A DNA stretch of 11,053 nucleotides from Dehalococcoidia bacterium (GTDB lineage Bacteria; Chloroflexota; Dehalococcoidia; Dehalococcoidales; UBA5760): the NCBI GenBank assembly GCA_011176655.1, contig DUEB01000011.1, forward strand, positions 1 to 11,053. Direction: 5' to 3'. The stretch's first letter is position 1. Every line of letters begins with the position of its first letter. Shown here one piece after another: positions 1-6,823 of the stretch. The position numbers and the translations under genes were made by a program. The notes under the pieces are model-generated. The model saw nothing but the letters and a program-made list of their open reading frames with translations, had not been told where the DNA came from and did not search any database.

Positions 1-1407
1 CTCAAGCCCCGCCAGGACGCCGTCAGCCTGATTTCTGAAGCAATAGTCGAATCGCCGTCGTCATCCCTGGGTGAGGGGGGCGTCATCAGGCAGGGGTTTT
101 CCGAGGAGCTGGATAACCTATGCCTCATGAACAGGAACGCCAAGCAGTACCTGGCCAATCTGGAGCGCCAGGAGCGGGATAAAACCGGCATCAAGTCGCT
201 GAGGGTAGGCTTCAACAGAGTCTTCGGCTACTACATTGAGATATCCAAAGCCAACCTCGGTCAGGTGCCGGAGAGCTACATCAGAAAGCAGACCCTGGTG
301 GGCGGCGAGCGCTTCTTCACCCCGGAACTGAAGGAATATGAGTCCCTGATTTTGAATGCCCGGGACAGGATTAGTGAACTGGAAACAGATATCTTTCGGC
401 GGGTATGCCGACAGATAGCAACGGCCAGCGAGCCGATTCTGGCGGTGGCTAATACCCTGGCCCAGACCGACGCCTTCTCCTCCCTGGCTGAGGTAGCCGT
501 GCGCTACGGATATGTCCGTCCCAGGCTGACCACCGATGACGAAATCGCTATTACCGGGGGGCGCCACCCCGTAGTCGAGCGCAGTCTGCCGGAGAAGGGC
601 TTCGTGCCCAATGATACCCAGCTCTCATGCGATGACAACCAGATTATTATCCTCACCGGGCCTAACATGTCGGGCAAGTCAACCTACCTGCGGCAGGTAG
701 CCCTGATCGTGCTCCTGGCACAGATAGGCAGCTTCGTGCCGGCTGAGGCGGCGACCATCGGTCTGGTGGACCGCATTTTTACCCGGATTGGTGCCGGGGA
801 GGATATCGCCGCCGGTCAGTCAACCTTTATGGTGGAGATGGTAGAGAGCGCCAATATCCTGAATAACGCAACCCCCCGCTCCCTGATTATCCTGGACGAA
901 ATCGGGCGGGGCACCAGCACCTACGACGGGCTGTCCATCGCCCGGGCGGTGGCTGAGTATATTCACAATGCCTCCGGGCTGGGCTCGAAGACCCTCTTCG
1001 CCACCCACTACCACGAGCTAATAGAGCTGGCCAGCGTCCTGCCCCGGGTGAAGAACTTCAATGTAGCGGTCACCGAGGAGGGGGGCCGGGTGGTCTTCCT
1101 CTATAAGATTGTGCCCGGCGGGGTTGACCGGAGCTACGGTATCCACGTGGCGCAGCTGGCGGGGCTGCCCAAATCGGTGGTGCACCGCGCTAACGAGGTG
1201 CTGGAGGAGTTGGAAGGGGACAAGCACCGTAAGGGAGAGAAGCCCAAGACCCGCCGGGTGAAGCAAGAAGCATCCCAGCAGATATCATTCTTCAGGCAGA
1301 AAGCACCGGTATTAGAGGAGCTGGAGGAACTTGACATAAACTCACTGACCCCGCTGGAAGCGCTCACCAAGCTCTACGAGCTACAGAAGAAAGCCAGGGA
1401 GAGCTGA
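1..1407 (+). CDS. mutS: DNA mismatch repair ATPase MutS, C-terminal 468 residues (5' end outside window)
   Basis: MutS recognises mismatches in newly replicated DNA and uses an ABC-type ATPase to recruit MutL. The reading frame is open from base 1, so the mismatch-binding and connector domains lie upstream. What remains is the end of the core/clamp region, including the FGYYIEISKANL motif near 223-258, and the whole ATPase domain. Walker A (GPNMSGKST) is at 658-684. The Walker B and signature stretch (LDEIGRGTSTYDG) is at 892-930, and the ATHYHEL histidine switch is at about 1000-1020. The tail (DINSLTPLEALTKLYELQKKA) is the usual C-terminal dimerisation helix, so the 3' end is complete. The internal ATG at 127 is not the true start, because conserved MutS core sequence continues upstream of it. 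The next gene begins one base after the stop. The housekeeping MutS1 form is favoured over MutS2 by the clamp motif, the C-terminal helix and the lack of an Smr domain. Confidence 0.97.
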   Translation, partial: LKPRQDAVSLISEAIVESPSSSLGEGGVIRQGFSEELDNLCLMNRNAKQYLANLERQERDKTGIKSLRVGFNRVFGYYIEISKANLGQVPESYIRKQTLVGGERFFTPELKEYESLILNARDRISELETDIFRRVCRQIATASEPILAVANTLAQTDAFSSLAEVAVRYGYVRPRLTTDDEIAITGGRHPVVERSLPEKGFVPNDTQLSCDDNQIIILTGPNMSGKSTYLRQVALIVLLAQIGSFVPAEAATIGLVDRIFTRIGAGEDIAAGQSTFMVEMVESANILNNATPRSLIILDEIGRGTSTYDGLSIARAVAEYIHNASGLGSKTLFATHYHELIELASVLPRVKNFNVAVTEEGGRVVFLYKIVPGGVDRSYGIHVAQLAGLPKSVVHRANEVLEELEGDKHRKGEKPKTRRVKQEASQQISFFRQKAPVLEELEELDINSLTPLEALTKLYELQKKARES

Positions 1408-1408
1408 T

Positions 1409-1837
1409 ATGGAGAACAAGCGCTATCAAACAGCCGGCCGCCTGAGACTGGCGGGGCGGATAATCGGGTTCGGCATGGTGGGCTTTGGTGGGGCAATGCT
1501 GATTGGGGAGGCGGTTAGCGAATTCCTAGAGGGGCGTCCTATCCCGCTGGAGCCAGCCGGGGTCCTCCTGGTGGTGATTGGGGTGGTGGCTCTAGTAGGC
1601 TTAATCCTGTCCTGGCGGCAGGAGCGAGTGGCCGGCATATTATTGGTGGCATGCTCGGCAGCCCTGGGTGCCCACATCGCTGCCTATGCCGGTAAAAACC
1701 ATGCCCTGGCGTGGGCAATGGTGGGTCTGCCGTTTCTGGTATCCGGGGTGCTCTTCCTTAATGCCTGGCGGCTTTCAAGAGCGCTAGCCCCCAAAAAACA
1801 AACTCCCCCTCTCCTTGATAAGGAGAGGGGGACATAG
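1409..1837 (+). CDS. Small four-helix membrane protein, function unknown
   Basis: I do not recognise this 142-residue protein. It has four hydrophobic segments of membrane-spanning length, at roughly residues 15-36, 47-69, 74-94 and 99-121. They are joined by short polar loops such as the SWRQER stretch near residue 70. The N-terminus is basic and there is no cleavable signal peptide. The ATG lies one base after the mutS stop, so the two genes are almost certainly co-transcribed and probably translationally coupled, but nothing links the protein to mismatch repair. The last dozen residues (TPPLLDKERGT and neighbours) are encoded by a GC-rich hairpin element and look like low-value tail sequence rather than conserved protein. 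The ancestral stop may have lain earlier or in another frame. It is probably an integral inner-membrane protein. Whether it is conserved is uncertain. Confidence 0.7.
   Translation: MENKRYQTAGRLRLAGRIIGFGMVGFGGAMLIGEAVSEFLEGRPIPLEPAGVLLVVIGVVALVGLILSWRQERVAGILLVACSAALGAHIAAYAGKNHALAWAMVGLPFLVSGVLFLNAWRLSRALAPKKQTPPLLDKERGT
1791..1832 (-). terminator. Intrinsic terminator for the minus-strand COG1751-like gene
   Basis: Bases 1804-1816 and 1820-1832 form a perfect 13-bp inverted repeat with a three-base GAT loop. Read on the minus strand, the stem is followed at once by GTTTGTTTTTTGG (1803-1791). This is the classic GC-rich stem plus U-tract of a Rho-independent terminator. It lies about 50 bases past the stop of the minus-strand gene. 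On the plus strand no T-tract follows the stem, so it should stop the minus-strand transcript better than the mutS transcript. The element lies inside the last codons of the convergent membrane-protein gene. Confidence 0.7.
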
Positions 1838-1851
1838 GGGGTGAGGTCACC
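1803..1851. repeat. Possible interspersed palindromic repeat (hairpin plus GGGGGTGAGGTCACC tail)
   Basis: The 13-bp stem-loop (1804-1832) is followed by CAT and then a G-rich tail at 1836-1851. Its last twelve bases, GGTGAGGTCACC (1840-1851), make a second short dyad. Elements of this look (CCCCTCTCC / GGAGAGGGG with a trailing GGGGTGAGG) are often scattered through bacterial genomes as REP- or MITE-like repeats. They commonly add a 'PPLLDKERG'-type tail to a neighbouring protein, as here. Only one copy is in the window, so repeat status is an inference. Confidence 0.35.
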
Positions 1852-1884
1852 AGACCAGTAACCTCATCTTCCGGTTCCTGCTTT

Positions 1885-2448
1885 CTAATGGTGCGGCTTA
1901 CACAGAATCTCCTTAACCTTGAGGTCGAAAAAGTTACGACTGGTAGCCGGCGTCAGCACGAGGGCAGTATCGGCACCGTGCCCGGTGCCGCCGATAGAAA
2001 TAACGTCCTCATCGGTGCGCACCAGCCCGCTATCGGCCGCCATGAGGGCAATCTCGCAGGCAACCTTTATCCCCTGACCGAAGATGCGCAAAGTGCTAGC
2101 AACGATGTCCCCGATGACATAGGTATTGAACTTCTGGCGCATAGCGGCGCTCAGGCCACTGAAGGCGTGGGCGGCCGTCAGCAGGACGCCCCCCTCTGCT
2201 TCCACTACCTGTCGGTTCTTCTCCGTAAACTCCTGCACGTTTGGTTCACGCATGCCGGCAACATGGGTGACCACGATAACCCTGAACCCCTTGAGAATAT
2301 CCATCGCCTTGACGGCGGTAGCGCCGGTGGTGGAAGCCACTACTATGTTCTTAATACCCAGTTCCTCGGCGCGGCAGCGGGCAATATTGAGTACCGCCTC
2401 AGTGGTTTCGCCGCCCGGATGCTCAAAATAGACCGTCTTTAGCTCCAC
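1885..2448 (-). CDS. Stand-alone pyruvate kinase alpha/beta (C-terminal) domain protein, COG1751-like
   Basis: This 187-residue protein consists of one domain resembling the C-terminal regulatory domain of pyruvate kinase, without the catalytic barrel. It matches my recollection of the COG1751 family, common in archaea and known from an Archaeoglobus crystal structure. The cellular role is unknown. Phosphate- or nucleotide-like binding loops are visible: ASTTGATA at residues 38-45, VVTHVAGMREP at 59-69, and the glycine-rich GGTGHGAD at 153-160. No signal peptide or membrane segment is present, so it should be cytosolic. The start is a GTG (CAC at 2446-2448), chosen because an AGGAGGGAGG ribosome site lies 12 bases upstream (2461-2470) and the N-terminus fits the family. 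It is divergent from argJ and convergent with the mutS pair. A long antisense frame on the plus strand across the same interval is a shadow. Confidence 0.85.
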   Translation of the reverse strand: MELKTVYFEHPGGETTEAVLNIARCRAEELGIKNIVVASTTGATAVKAMDILKGFRVIVVTHVAGMREPNVQEFTEKNRQVVEAEGGVLLTAAHAFSGLSAAMRQKFNTYVIGDIVASTLRIFGQGIKVACEIALMAADSGLVRTDEDVISIGGTGHGADTALVLTPATSRNFFDLKVKEILCKPHH

Positions 2449-2460
2449 TTTTGTTTCTAA

Positions 2461-2470
2461 CCTCCCTCCT
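2461..2470 (-). promoter_or_regulatory. Ribosome binding site deciding the GTG start of the COG1751-like gene
   Basis: On the minus strand the sequence reads AGGAGGGAGG, followed by twelve bases and then GTG. It is a strong Shine-Dalgarno match at slightly long spacing. It supports GTG at 2448 as the start, since no ATG lies nearer. Confidence 0.7.
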
Positions 2471-2487
2471 GATTTATCTTATTTATT

Positions 2488-2505
2488 CTACCACCATGGG
2501 GGTAG
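2488..2505. promoter_or_regulatory. Imperfect 18-bp palindrome in the divergent control region, candidate operator
   Basis: CTACCACCATGGGGGTAG is a dyad centred on CCATGG, with one mismatched pair (A2493 against G2500). It sits between the COG1751-like gene (minus) and argJ (plus), about 40 bases upstream of the proposed argJ -35 box. Its size and symmetry suit a dimeric repressor or activator. As RNA its loop would be too tight for a good hairpin. The cognate regulator is unknown. Confidence 0.35.
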
Positions 2506-2545
2506 CCCCGTCATACCCACCGCAAGCGATAGTCCGGGTGCTCCG

Positions 2546-2575
2546 TTGTTTAAGCTTCGGCGACTGTGGTATATT
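2546..2575 (+). promoter_or_regulatory. Putative sigma70-type promoter of the arg operon
   Basis: TTGTTT at 2546-2551 and TATATT at 2570-2575 form -35 and -10 boxes separated by 18 bases. The expected transcription start, six to seven bases past the -10 box, falls on or next to A2582, the first base of the argJ ATG. There is no Shine-Dalgarno sequence before that ATG, so the argJ message would be leaderless. The same TTG at 2546 opens the reading frame, but it is better explained as promoter than as a start codon. Confidence 0.5.
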
Positions 2576-2584
2576 TTATTCATG
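2574..2584 (+). promoter_or_regulatory. Candidate ArgR/AhrC operator half-site
   Basis: TTTTATTCATG matches the right half of the Bacillus-type ARG box consensus (TTTTTATTCATG) and most of the E. coli right half (WWWWATTCANW). It spans the end of the -10 box and the argJ start codon, where binding would block initiation. The left half-site matches poorly, and the ATG contributes three of the matching bases, so chance is a real alternative. Confidence 0.3.
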
Positions 2585-3796
2585 ATGGAAGCCAGAATTT
2601 CTTTTGTTGCCTCGGGTACGGTTACCTCCCCGGTCGGGTTCCTGGCCGGGGCTACCTGTGCCGGGCTGAAGAAGACTGGCGCCGCCGACCTCGGCATCCT
2701 CTACTCGGAAACACCCTGCTCGGCGGCGGGTATGTTCACCGCCAGCCGGATTAAGGCGGCTCCGGTAGCCGTGACCCGTAAGCGCCTGCCGTCGGAAACG
2801 GTACGGGCCGTGGTGGTAAACAGTGGCTGTGCCAACGCCTCGGTCGGCGAGCCGGGGCTTAAGGACGCTATCAGGATGGCGGAGCTGGCTGCCGACAAGG
2901 TGGGGATACCGGTAGAGAGCGTGCTGGTGGCAAGCACCGGAGTGATTGGAAGACGGCTGCCCCTAGAGCTGATAGAAGCCGGTATCGGGCAGATTAGCAT
3001 CTCCAGGGACGGCGGTCACGAGCTGGCCCGGGCGATAATGACCACGGACACCATGCCCAAAGAGGCCGCCGTTACCGTCAGGGATGAGGACAGCAGGTTT
3101 ACCATCGGCGGCATAGCCAAGGGCTCGGGGATGATACACCCGGACCTGGCGACCCTGCTCTGCTTCCTGGCGACTGATGCCGCGGTTACCATAGACTTCC
3201 TGGAGCGCGCCCTGAAAAATGCGGTGGCGGTCTCCTTTAACATGGTTTCCATCGATGGGGATACCAGCCCCAATGACATGGCATTGATAATGGCTAACGG
3301 ACGGGCCGGAAATGAGCCCATTGCCGAGGGCAGCAGTCTGGCTGGCGGCTTTCAGGAGGCGCTTAGCAGGCTCTGTACCTATCTGGCTAAAGGTATCGCC
3401 CGCGACGGTGAGGGGGCAACCAAGCTCATCGCCGTTACCGTCAGCGGGGCGTTAAGCACCGGAGAAGCTAAACTGGCGGCCCGGACAATCGCCGGTTCAC
3501 CCCTGGTAAAGGCGGCGGTGCACGGTAGCGACCCTAACTGGGGGCGCGTTATAGCCGCATTAGGGAGAAGCGGGGCAGAGGTGGTGGAGGAAAAGATTGA
3601 CCTCTACATCGGTGATACATGCCTGGTGAAGGCGGGCCAGCCCCTGTCCTTTGACGACCAGGAGGTAATAAAGGTGCTGAGTAGCGACCAGGTGCCGATA
3701 TCCCTGGCGCTCAACCTGGGCACGGCTTCGGCTACCGCCTGGGGCTGTGATCTGTCCGAGGAATATGTAACCATCAACAGCGACTACACGACCTGA
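2582..3796 (+). CDS. argJ: Glutamate N-acetyltransferase / amino-acid acetyltransferase ArgJ
   Basis: ArgJ transfers acetyl from N-acetylornithine to glutamate, releasing ornithine and regenerating N-acetylglutamate. Some forms also use acetyl-CoA. The 404-residue length is normal. Like all ArgJ proteins it should self-cleave into alpha and beta chains before the nucleophilic threonine in KGSGMIHPDLATLL. Thr191 (codon 3152-3154) would become the first beta-chain residue. The usual ATML is ATLL here, a mild change. The oxyanion-hole pair in STGVIG is Thr119-Gly120. The ending (GTASATAWGCDLSEEYVTIN...DYTT) is the family C-terminus, so the protein is complete. ATG 2582 (or the adjacent ATG 2585) is preferred over TTG 2546, which would add a non-conserved FKLRRLWYILF segment and overlaps the promoter. 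It is the first gene of the arg operon. Whether it is mono- or bifunctional cannot be read from the sequence. Confidence 0.96.
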   Translation: MMEARISFVASGTVTSPVGFLAGATCAGLKKTGAADLGILYSETPCSAAGMFTASRIKAAPVAVTRKRLPSETVRAVVVNSGCANASVGEPGLKDAIRMAELAADKVGIPVESVLVASTGVIGRRLPLELIEAGIGQISISRDGGHELARAIMTTDTMPKEAAVTVRDEDSRFTIGGIAKGSGMIHPDLATLLCFLATDAAVTIDFLERALKNAVAVSFNMVSIDGDTSPNDMALIMANGRAGNEPIAEGSSLAGGFQEALSRLCTYLAKGIARDGEGATKLIAVTVSGALSTGEAKLAARTIAGSPLVKAAVHGSDPNWGRVIAALGRSGAEVVEEKIDLYIGDTCLVKAGQPLSFDDQEVIKVLSSDQVPISLALNLGTASATAWGCDLSEEYVTINSDYTT

Positions 3797-3825
3797 CGGT
3801 TACTCGCAAGAACGGGGAGCTACTA

Positions 3826-4611
3826 TTGAATAGAATCATTGTTATCAAGCTCGGTGGCGCCACTCTGGGCAGCCACGATACGACCATTGAAGACGCCGTC
3901 AGGCTGCAGGAGCAGGGCAGGCAACTTATCATCGTGCACGGCGGGGCCAAGGTAGTTACCGAATGGCTGTCGCGGCAGGGGACGGCTACCAGATTCGTCC
4001 ACGGCGAGCGGGTAACCGACCAGGCAGCGCTTGAGATGGTGACCGCCGTGCTTGGGGGCCTGGTCAATAAGCAGCTTACGGCTGAAATCAACCACCGGGG
4101 TGGCCGGGCAGTAGGTATCACCGGCATTGACGGAGCCCTGCTCCAGGGTAAGATTCGGGATAAAGAGATGGGCTACGTCGCCCGTATCGTCAGGGTAGAA
4201 ACGGCTCTCCTGGAGGCCCTCTTAGAGGCGGGCTTCATACCGGTAGTAGCCCCGCTCGGCATGCACTCATTTGATAGAGAAGATGACGCTCCTCCCATCC
4301 TTAACGTCAACGGTGATACGGTGGCGGGTGAGATTGCCGCCGCTACCGGGGCGGAAAGGCTCATCTTTCTGACCGACGTCGCCGGTATCCGCGACCAATC
4401 CGGCAGGCTGATAGCCGAGCTTTCACCCGACGAAGCCGAGGCGCTCATCGCCTCTGGAACCGTCTCGGGAGGCATGATTCCCAAGATTAGAGCCTGCCTC
4501 AGGGCGCTACCCCATACTCCGCTGGCCAGTATCATCGACGGGCGAGAGCCACATGCCTTGCTCCGGGAGATGGAACAGGGTAACGTGGGCACAACAATAA
4601 AGGAGGGCTAG
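3826..4611 (+). CDS. argB: Acetylglutamate kinase ArgB, short form
   Basis: ArgB phosphorylates N-acetylglutamate with ATP, the second step of arginine synthesis. The 261 residues open directly on the first strand with the ATP-binding KLGG motif (Lys8-Gly11). The substrate loop is HGGAKVV (His38 onward), with Ala41 where most relatives have a third glycine. The NVNGD motif is at 160-164, LTDVAGI follows in the nucleotide-binding lobe, and GGMIPK ends with Lys220, matching the transition-state lysine of this family. The C-terminus (GNVGTTIKEG) is typical. The start is TTG at 3826, placed after a GGGGAG ribosome site (3814-3819). No upstream ATG fits. The N-terminal helix that links dimers into the arginine-inhibited hexamer is absent, as in the arginine-insensitive E. 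coli enzyme. It lies 29 bases after argJ. Confidence 0.95.
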   Translation: MNRIIVIKLGGATLGSHDTTIEDAVRLQEQGRQLIIVHGGAKVVTEWLSRQGTATRFVHGERVTDQAALEMVTAVLGGLVNKQLTAEINHRGGRAVGITGIDGALLQGKIRDKEMGYVARIVRVETALLEALLEAGFIPVVAPLGMHSFDREDDAPPILNVNGDTVAGEIAAATGAERLIFLTDVAGIRDQSGRLIAELSPDEAEALIASGTVSGGMIPKIRACLRALPHTPLASIIDGREPHALLREMEQGNVGTTIKEG

Positions 4612-4699
4612 CGGAGAGGTAGTATTCCCTGTAGATGCCTGCCCCATCCGGGCGTAAGTCGTAAAGCAACAAGTAATTCTCTCAAAGATAGGGGGCAAA

Positions 4700-5902
4700 A
4701 TGAGTAACTGGCAGGAGCTTGAAGCTAAATACTACATGCAGGTAGTAGCGCGGACACCGCTAACCCTGGTCCGGGGGCGGGGGGCCCGGGTGTGGGATGA
4801 TAATGGCCGGGAGTACCTTGACTTTGTGGGCGGCTGGGCGGTTAATATCCTGGGACACTGTCACCCGGCAGTAACCCAGGCGGTAACCGAGCAGGCTAAG
4901 ACGCTGATACATACCTCAAACCAGTTCTATACCATCCCGCAGGTCCGGCTGGCTGAGCTATTAATTCAAAATAGCTGCCTGGACCGGGTCTTCTTCTGCA
5001 ACAGCGGGACTGAGGCTAGTGAGGGGGCGGTGAAGCTCGCCCGCCGCTACGGGAAACTCCACCTTGACGGAGCCTACGAGGTTATTACCGCGATTAACTC
5101 CTTTCACGGACGCACGCTGGCTATGGTGGCCGCTACGGGACAGGCCAAGTTCCAGGAGCCTTATACCCCGCTACCGGTTGGCTTTACCAATGTCAAATAC
5201 AATGACATAGAGGCCATAAAGTCAGCTACCACCCCCCAGACCTGCGCCGTGATGCTGGAGCCGTTGCAGGGTGAAGGCGGGGTCAATATACCGAGCGAGG
5301 GCTATCTGGCTGCGGTACGAGACTGGTGCGACCGGAAAGGGCTTTTGCTTATTCTGGATGAGATTCAGACCGGCCTAGCGCGCACCGGAACGCTCTTTGC
5401 CTACGAGCAGCATGGAATCGAGCCCGATATCATGACCCTGGCTAAAGGCATAGCCAGCGGCCTGCCCATTGGTGCTATCCTGGCTAAGGAGAGGGCTTCG
5501 GTGTTTACCACCGGCGACCACGGCTCTACCTTCGGCGGTAACCCGGTAGCCTGTGCCGCCGGCTATGCCACGCTGAAGTTCATCCTGGAAAATAACATTG
5601 CCGCACATGTCAGGACGGTGGGGGAGCATCTGGCTAGCGGGCTTGCGGAACTTAAACAAAGGTTCACCTTTGTTAGCGATGTGCGGGGGCGCGGGCTGCT
5701 GGCGGCTATGGAGTTTAAGAGTGATATAGCCGCGGCGGTGGTCGCCGCCTGCCTCGACGGGGGCCTGCTGGTGAACAAGCTGAAAGCCAACGCCCTGCGT
5801 TTTATGCCGCCCCTGATTATCAGCTCTAGCCAGGTTGATGAAGCACTCGGTATCCTGGGGAAGGCCCTGTCGAGCGTTAGCAGCCATGTCGAAGCCGAAT
5901 AA
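4700..5902 (+). CDS. argD: Acetylornithine aminotransferase ArgD
   Basis: ArgD is a PLP-dependent class III aminotransferase that makes N-acetylornithine from N-acetylglutamate semialdehyde with glutamate as amino donor. The 400 residues are the usual length. The N-terminus shows the VWDDNGREYLDFVGGWAV and LGHCHP pattern. NSGTEASEGAVKLAR (Asn101 onward) binds the cofactor phosphate. Asp220 of DEIQTGLARTG contacts the pyridine nitrogen, and Lys249 in LAKGIASGLPIGA is the Schiff-base lysine. HGSTFGGNPVACAAG follows. Spacing between Asp220 and Lys249 is as in E. coli ArgD. ATG 4700 follows TAGGGGG at a short distance. The 88-base gap after argB is the longest in the operon and shows no convincing promoter or hairpin. 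The stop TAA shares its last A with the next ATG. A lysine-pathway or ornithine aminotransferase is possible in principle, but context makes ArgD by far the best call. Confidence 0.94.
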   Translation: MSNWQELEAKYYMQVVARTPLTLVRGRGARVWDDNGREYLDFVGGWAVNILGHCHPAVTQAVTEQAKTLIHTSNQFYTIPQVRLAELLIQNSCLDRVFFCNSGTEASEGAVKLARRYGKLHLDGAYEVITAINSFHGRTLAMVAATGQAKFQEPYTPLPVGFTNVKYNDIEAIKSATTPQTCAVMLEPLQGEGGVNIPSEGYLAAVRDWCDRKGLLLILDEIQTGLARTGTLFAYEQHGIEPDIMTLAKGIASGLPIGAILAKERASVFTTGDHGSTFGGNPVACAAGYATLKFILENNIAAHVRTVGEHLASGLAELKQRFTFVSDVRGRGLLAAMEFKSDIAAAVVAACLDGGLLVNKLKANALRFMPPLIISSSQVDEALGILGKALSSVSSHVEAE

Positions 5903-6774
5903 TGGACATTGACGAGATTCTCAGCGAGATAGAAGCCGTCAGAAACCGGGGGTACGAGGAATACGTCACAGTGAGTGGCATCAGAATCCGCTATCTGGTG
6001 AGGGGTTCTGGCTCTCCGGTGCTGCTAATCCACGGCTTCGGCGGCTTCCTGGAGACCTGGGCGTTTAACATCCCGCCCCTGAGCAAACGCTACCGGGTAT
6101 ACGCCATAGACCTGCCGGGGCACGGGCTATCGGATAAGCCTAAGAGCGGTTATACCACGGCCTTTGCCATCGAGCACGCCGAGGACATCATGGAGACCCT
6201 GGGAATCGAGCGCGCTATCATGATAGGACACTCCCTGGGTGGAGCCGTAAGCATCAATATCGCCCTGAACCTCCCGGGGCGGGTCAGCCGACTTGTCCTG
6301 GTAGACAGCGCCGGTCTGTCGCCGAGGCTGCCCTGGCTTTATCGCTTGAGTTCTCTACCGGTTCTGGGTAATATTCTAATGTCACTGGCCGTGGGACCGG
6401 CCCTGGAACGCAGTAACAAGAGGCTGTTTTATAATACGCCGGTGCTACCCCAGGATATGCTGGATATATTAATGACAAATGCCTACCGGACTAGAGCCAA
6501 GAAAACCCTGCTAGAGATAGTACGACATAACGTGGGGCTCAGGGGGCCGCGCCCCGAGACGGTTCTGCTGGGGAGACTCCCTCAACTCCAGCTGCCCACC
6601 CTCTTTGTCCACGGAGCGCAGGACAGAATCTTCCCGCTTGAGCACGTCCGGGAGGCGTTTAGCCTGGCGCCCAACTCCAGGGTAAAGATATTTGACCAGT
6701 GTGGTCACTGCCCTCACATAGAGAAGGTAGTGGAGTTCAATGAAACGGTAATGTCTTTCCTGGAGAGTGACTGA
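5902..6774 (+). CDS. Alpha/beta hydrolase 1 inside the arg operon, substrate unknown
   Basis: This is a 290-residue alpha/beta-hydrolase-fold protein with no signal peptide, so probably cytosolic. The oxyanion region is LLIHGFGGFLETW. The nucleophile elbow GHSLGG places Ser111, Asp241 sits in HGAQDRIFP, and His269 in CGHCPHIEK completes a classical triad. The cap domain (about residues 135-215) is variable. Such enzymes include esterases, C-C hydrolases, haloperoxidase-like proteins and lactonases, and the sequence does not decide between them. Its ATG overlaps the argD TAA by one base (TAATG), and no ribosome site of its own is visible, so translation is probably coupled to argD. It is a paralogue of the next gene. 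No hydrolase of this fold has an established step in arginine synthesis that I know of. Confidence 0.9.
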   Translation: MDIDEILSEIEAVRNRGYEEYVTVSGIRIRYLVRGSGSPVLLIHGFGGFLETWAFNIPPLSKRYRVYAIDLPGHGLSDKPKSGYTTAFAIEHAEDIMETLGIERAIMIGHSLGGAVSINIALNLPGRVSRLVLVDSAGLSPRLPWLYRLSSLPVLGNILMSLAVGPALERSNKRLFYNTPVLPQDMLDILMTNAYRTRAKKTLLEIVRHNVGLRGPRPETVLLGRLPQLQLPTLFVHGAQDRIFPLEHVREAFSLAPNSRVKIFDQCGHCPHIEKVVEFNETVMSFLESD

Positions 6775-6804
6775 GGCTACCTATACTGTTGTGACGGTGT
6801 AGGC

Positions 6805-6810
6805 TATAAT
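6805..6810 (+). promoter_or_regulatory. Perfect TATAAT hexamer between the two hydrolase genes, weak internal promoter candidate
   Basis: A consensus -10 hexamer lies in the 49-base gap after the first hydrolase. The only -35-like sequence (TTGTGA, 6789-6794) is ten bases away, too close for a normal promoter, and there is no extended -10 TG. A start from here would leave an untranslated leader of under ten bases before ATG 6824. Confidence 0.2.
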
Positions 6811-6823
6811 GAGGGGACTGGCC

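Noticed and set aside
118..567. Minus-strand 149-residue frame opposite mutS
   Set aside because: It lies wholly opposite conserved MutS sequence, has no family resemblance and no plausible ribosome site.
1888..2442. Plus-strand 184-residue frame covering almost all of the minus-strand COG1751-like gene
   Set aside because: The minus frame shows conserved glycine-rich motifs, a strong ribosome site and a terminator. The plus frame has none of these.
2546..2581. TTG at 2546 as the argJ start
   Set aside because: It adds twelve non-conserved residues, has no ribosome site, and coincides with the -35 and -10 boxes. ATG 2582 fits the family length.
4612..4699. 88-base argB-argD gap as a possible attenuator or internal promoter
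   Set aside because: Only a four-base GCCC/GGGC pairing is visible. There is no T-tract, no leader peptide rich in arginine codons, and no paired -35/-10 boxes.
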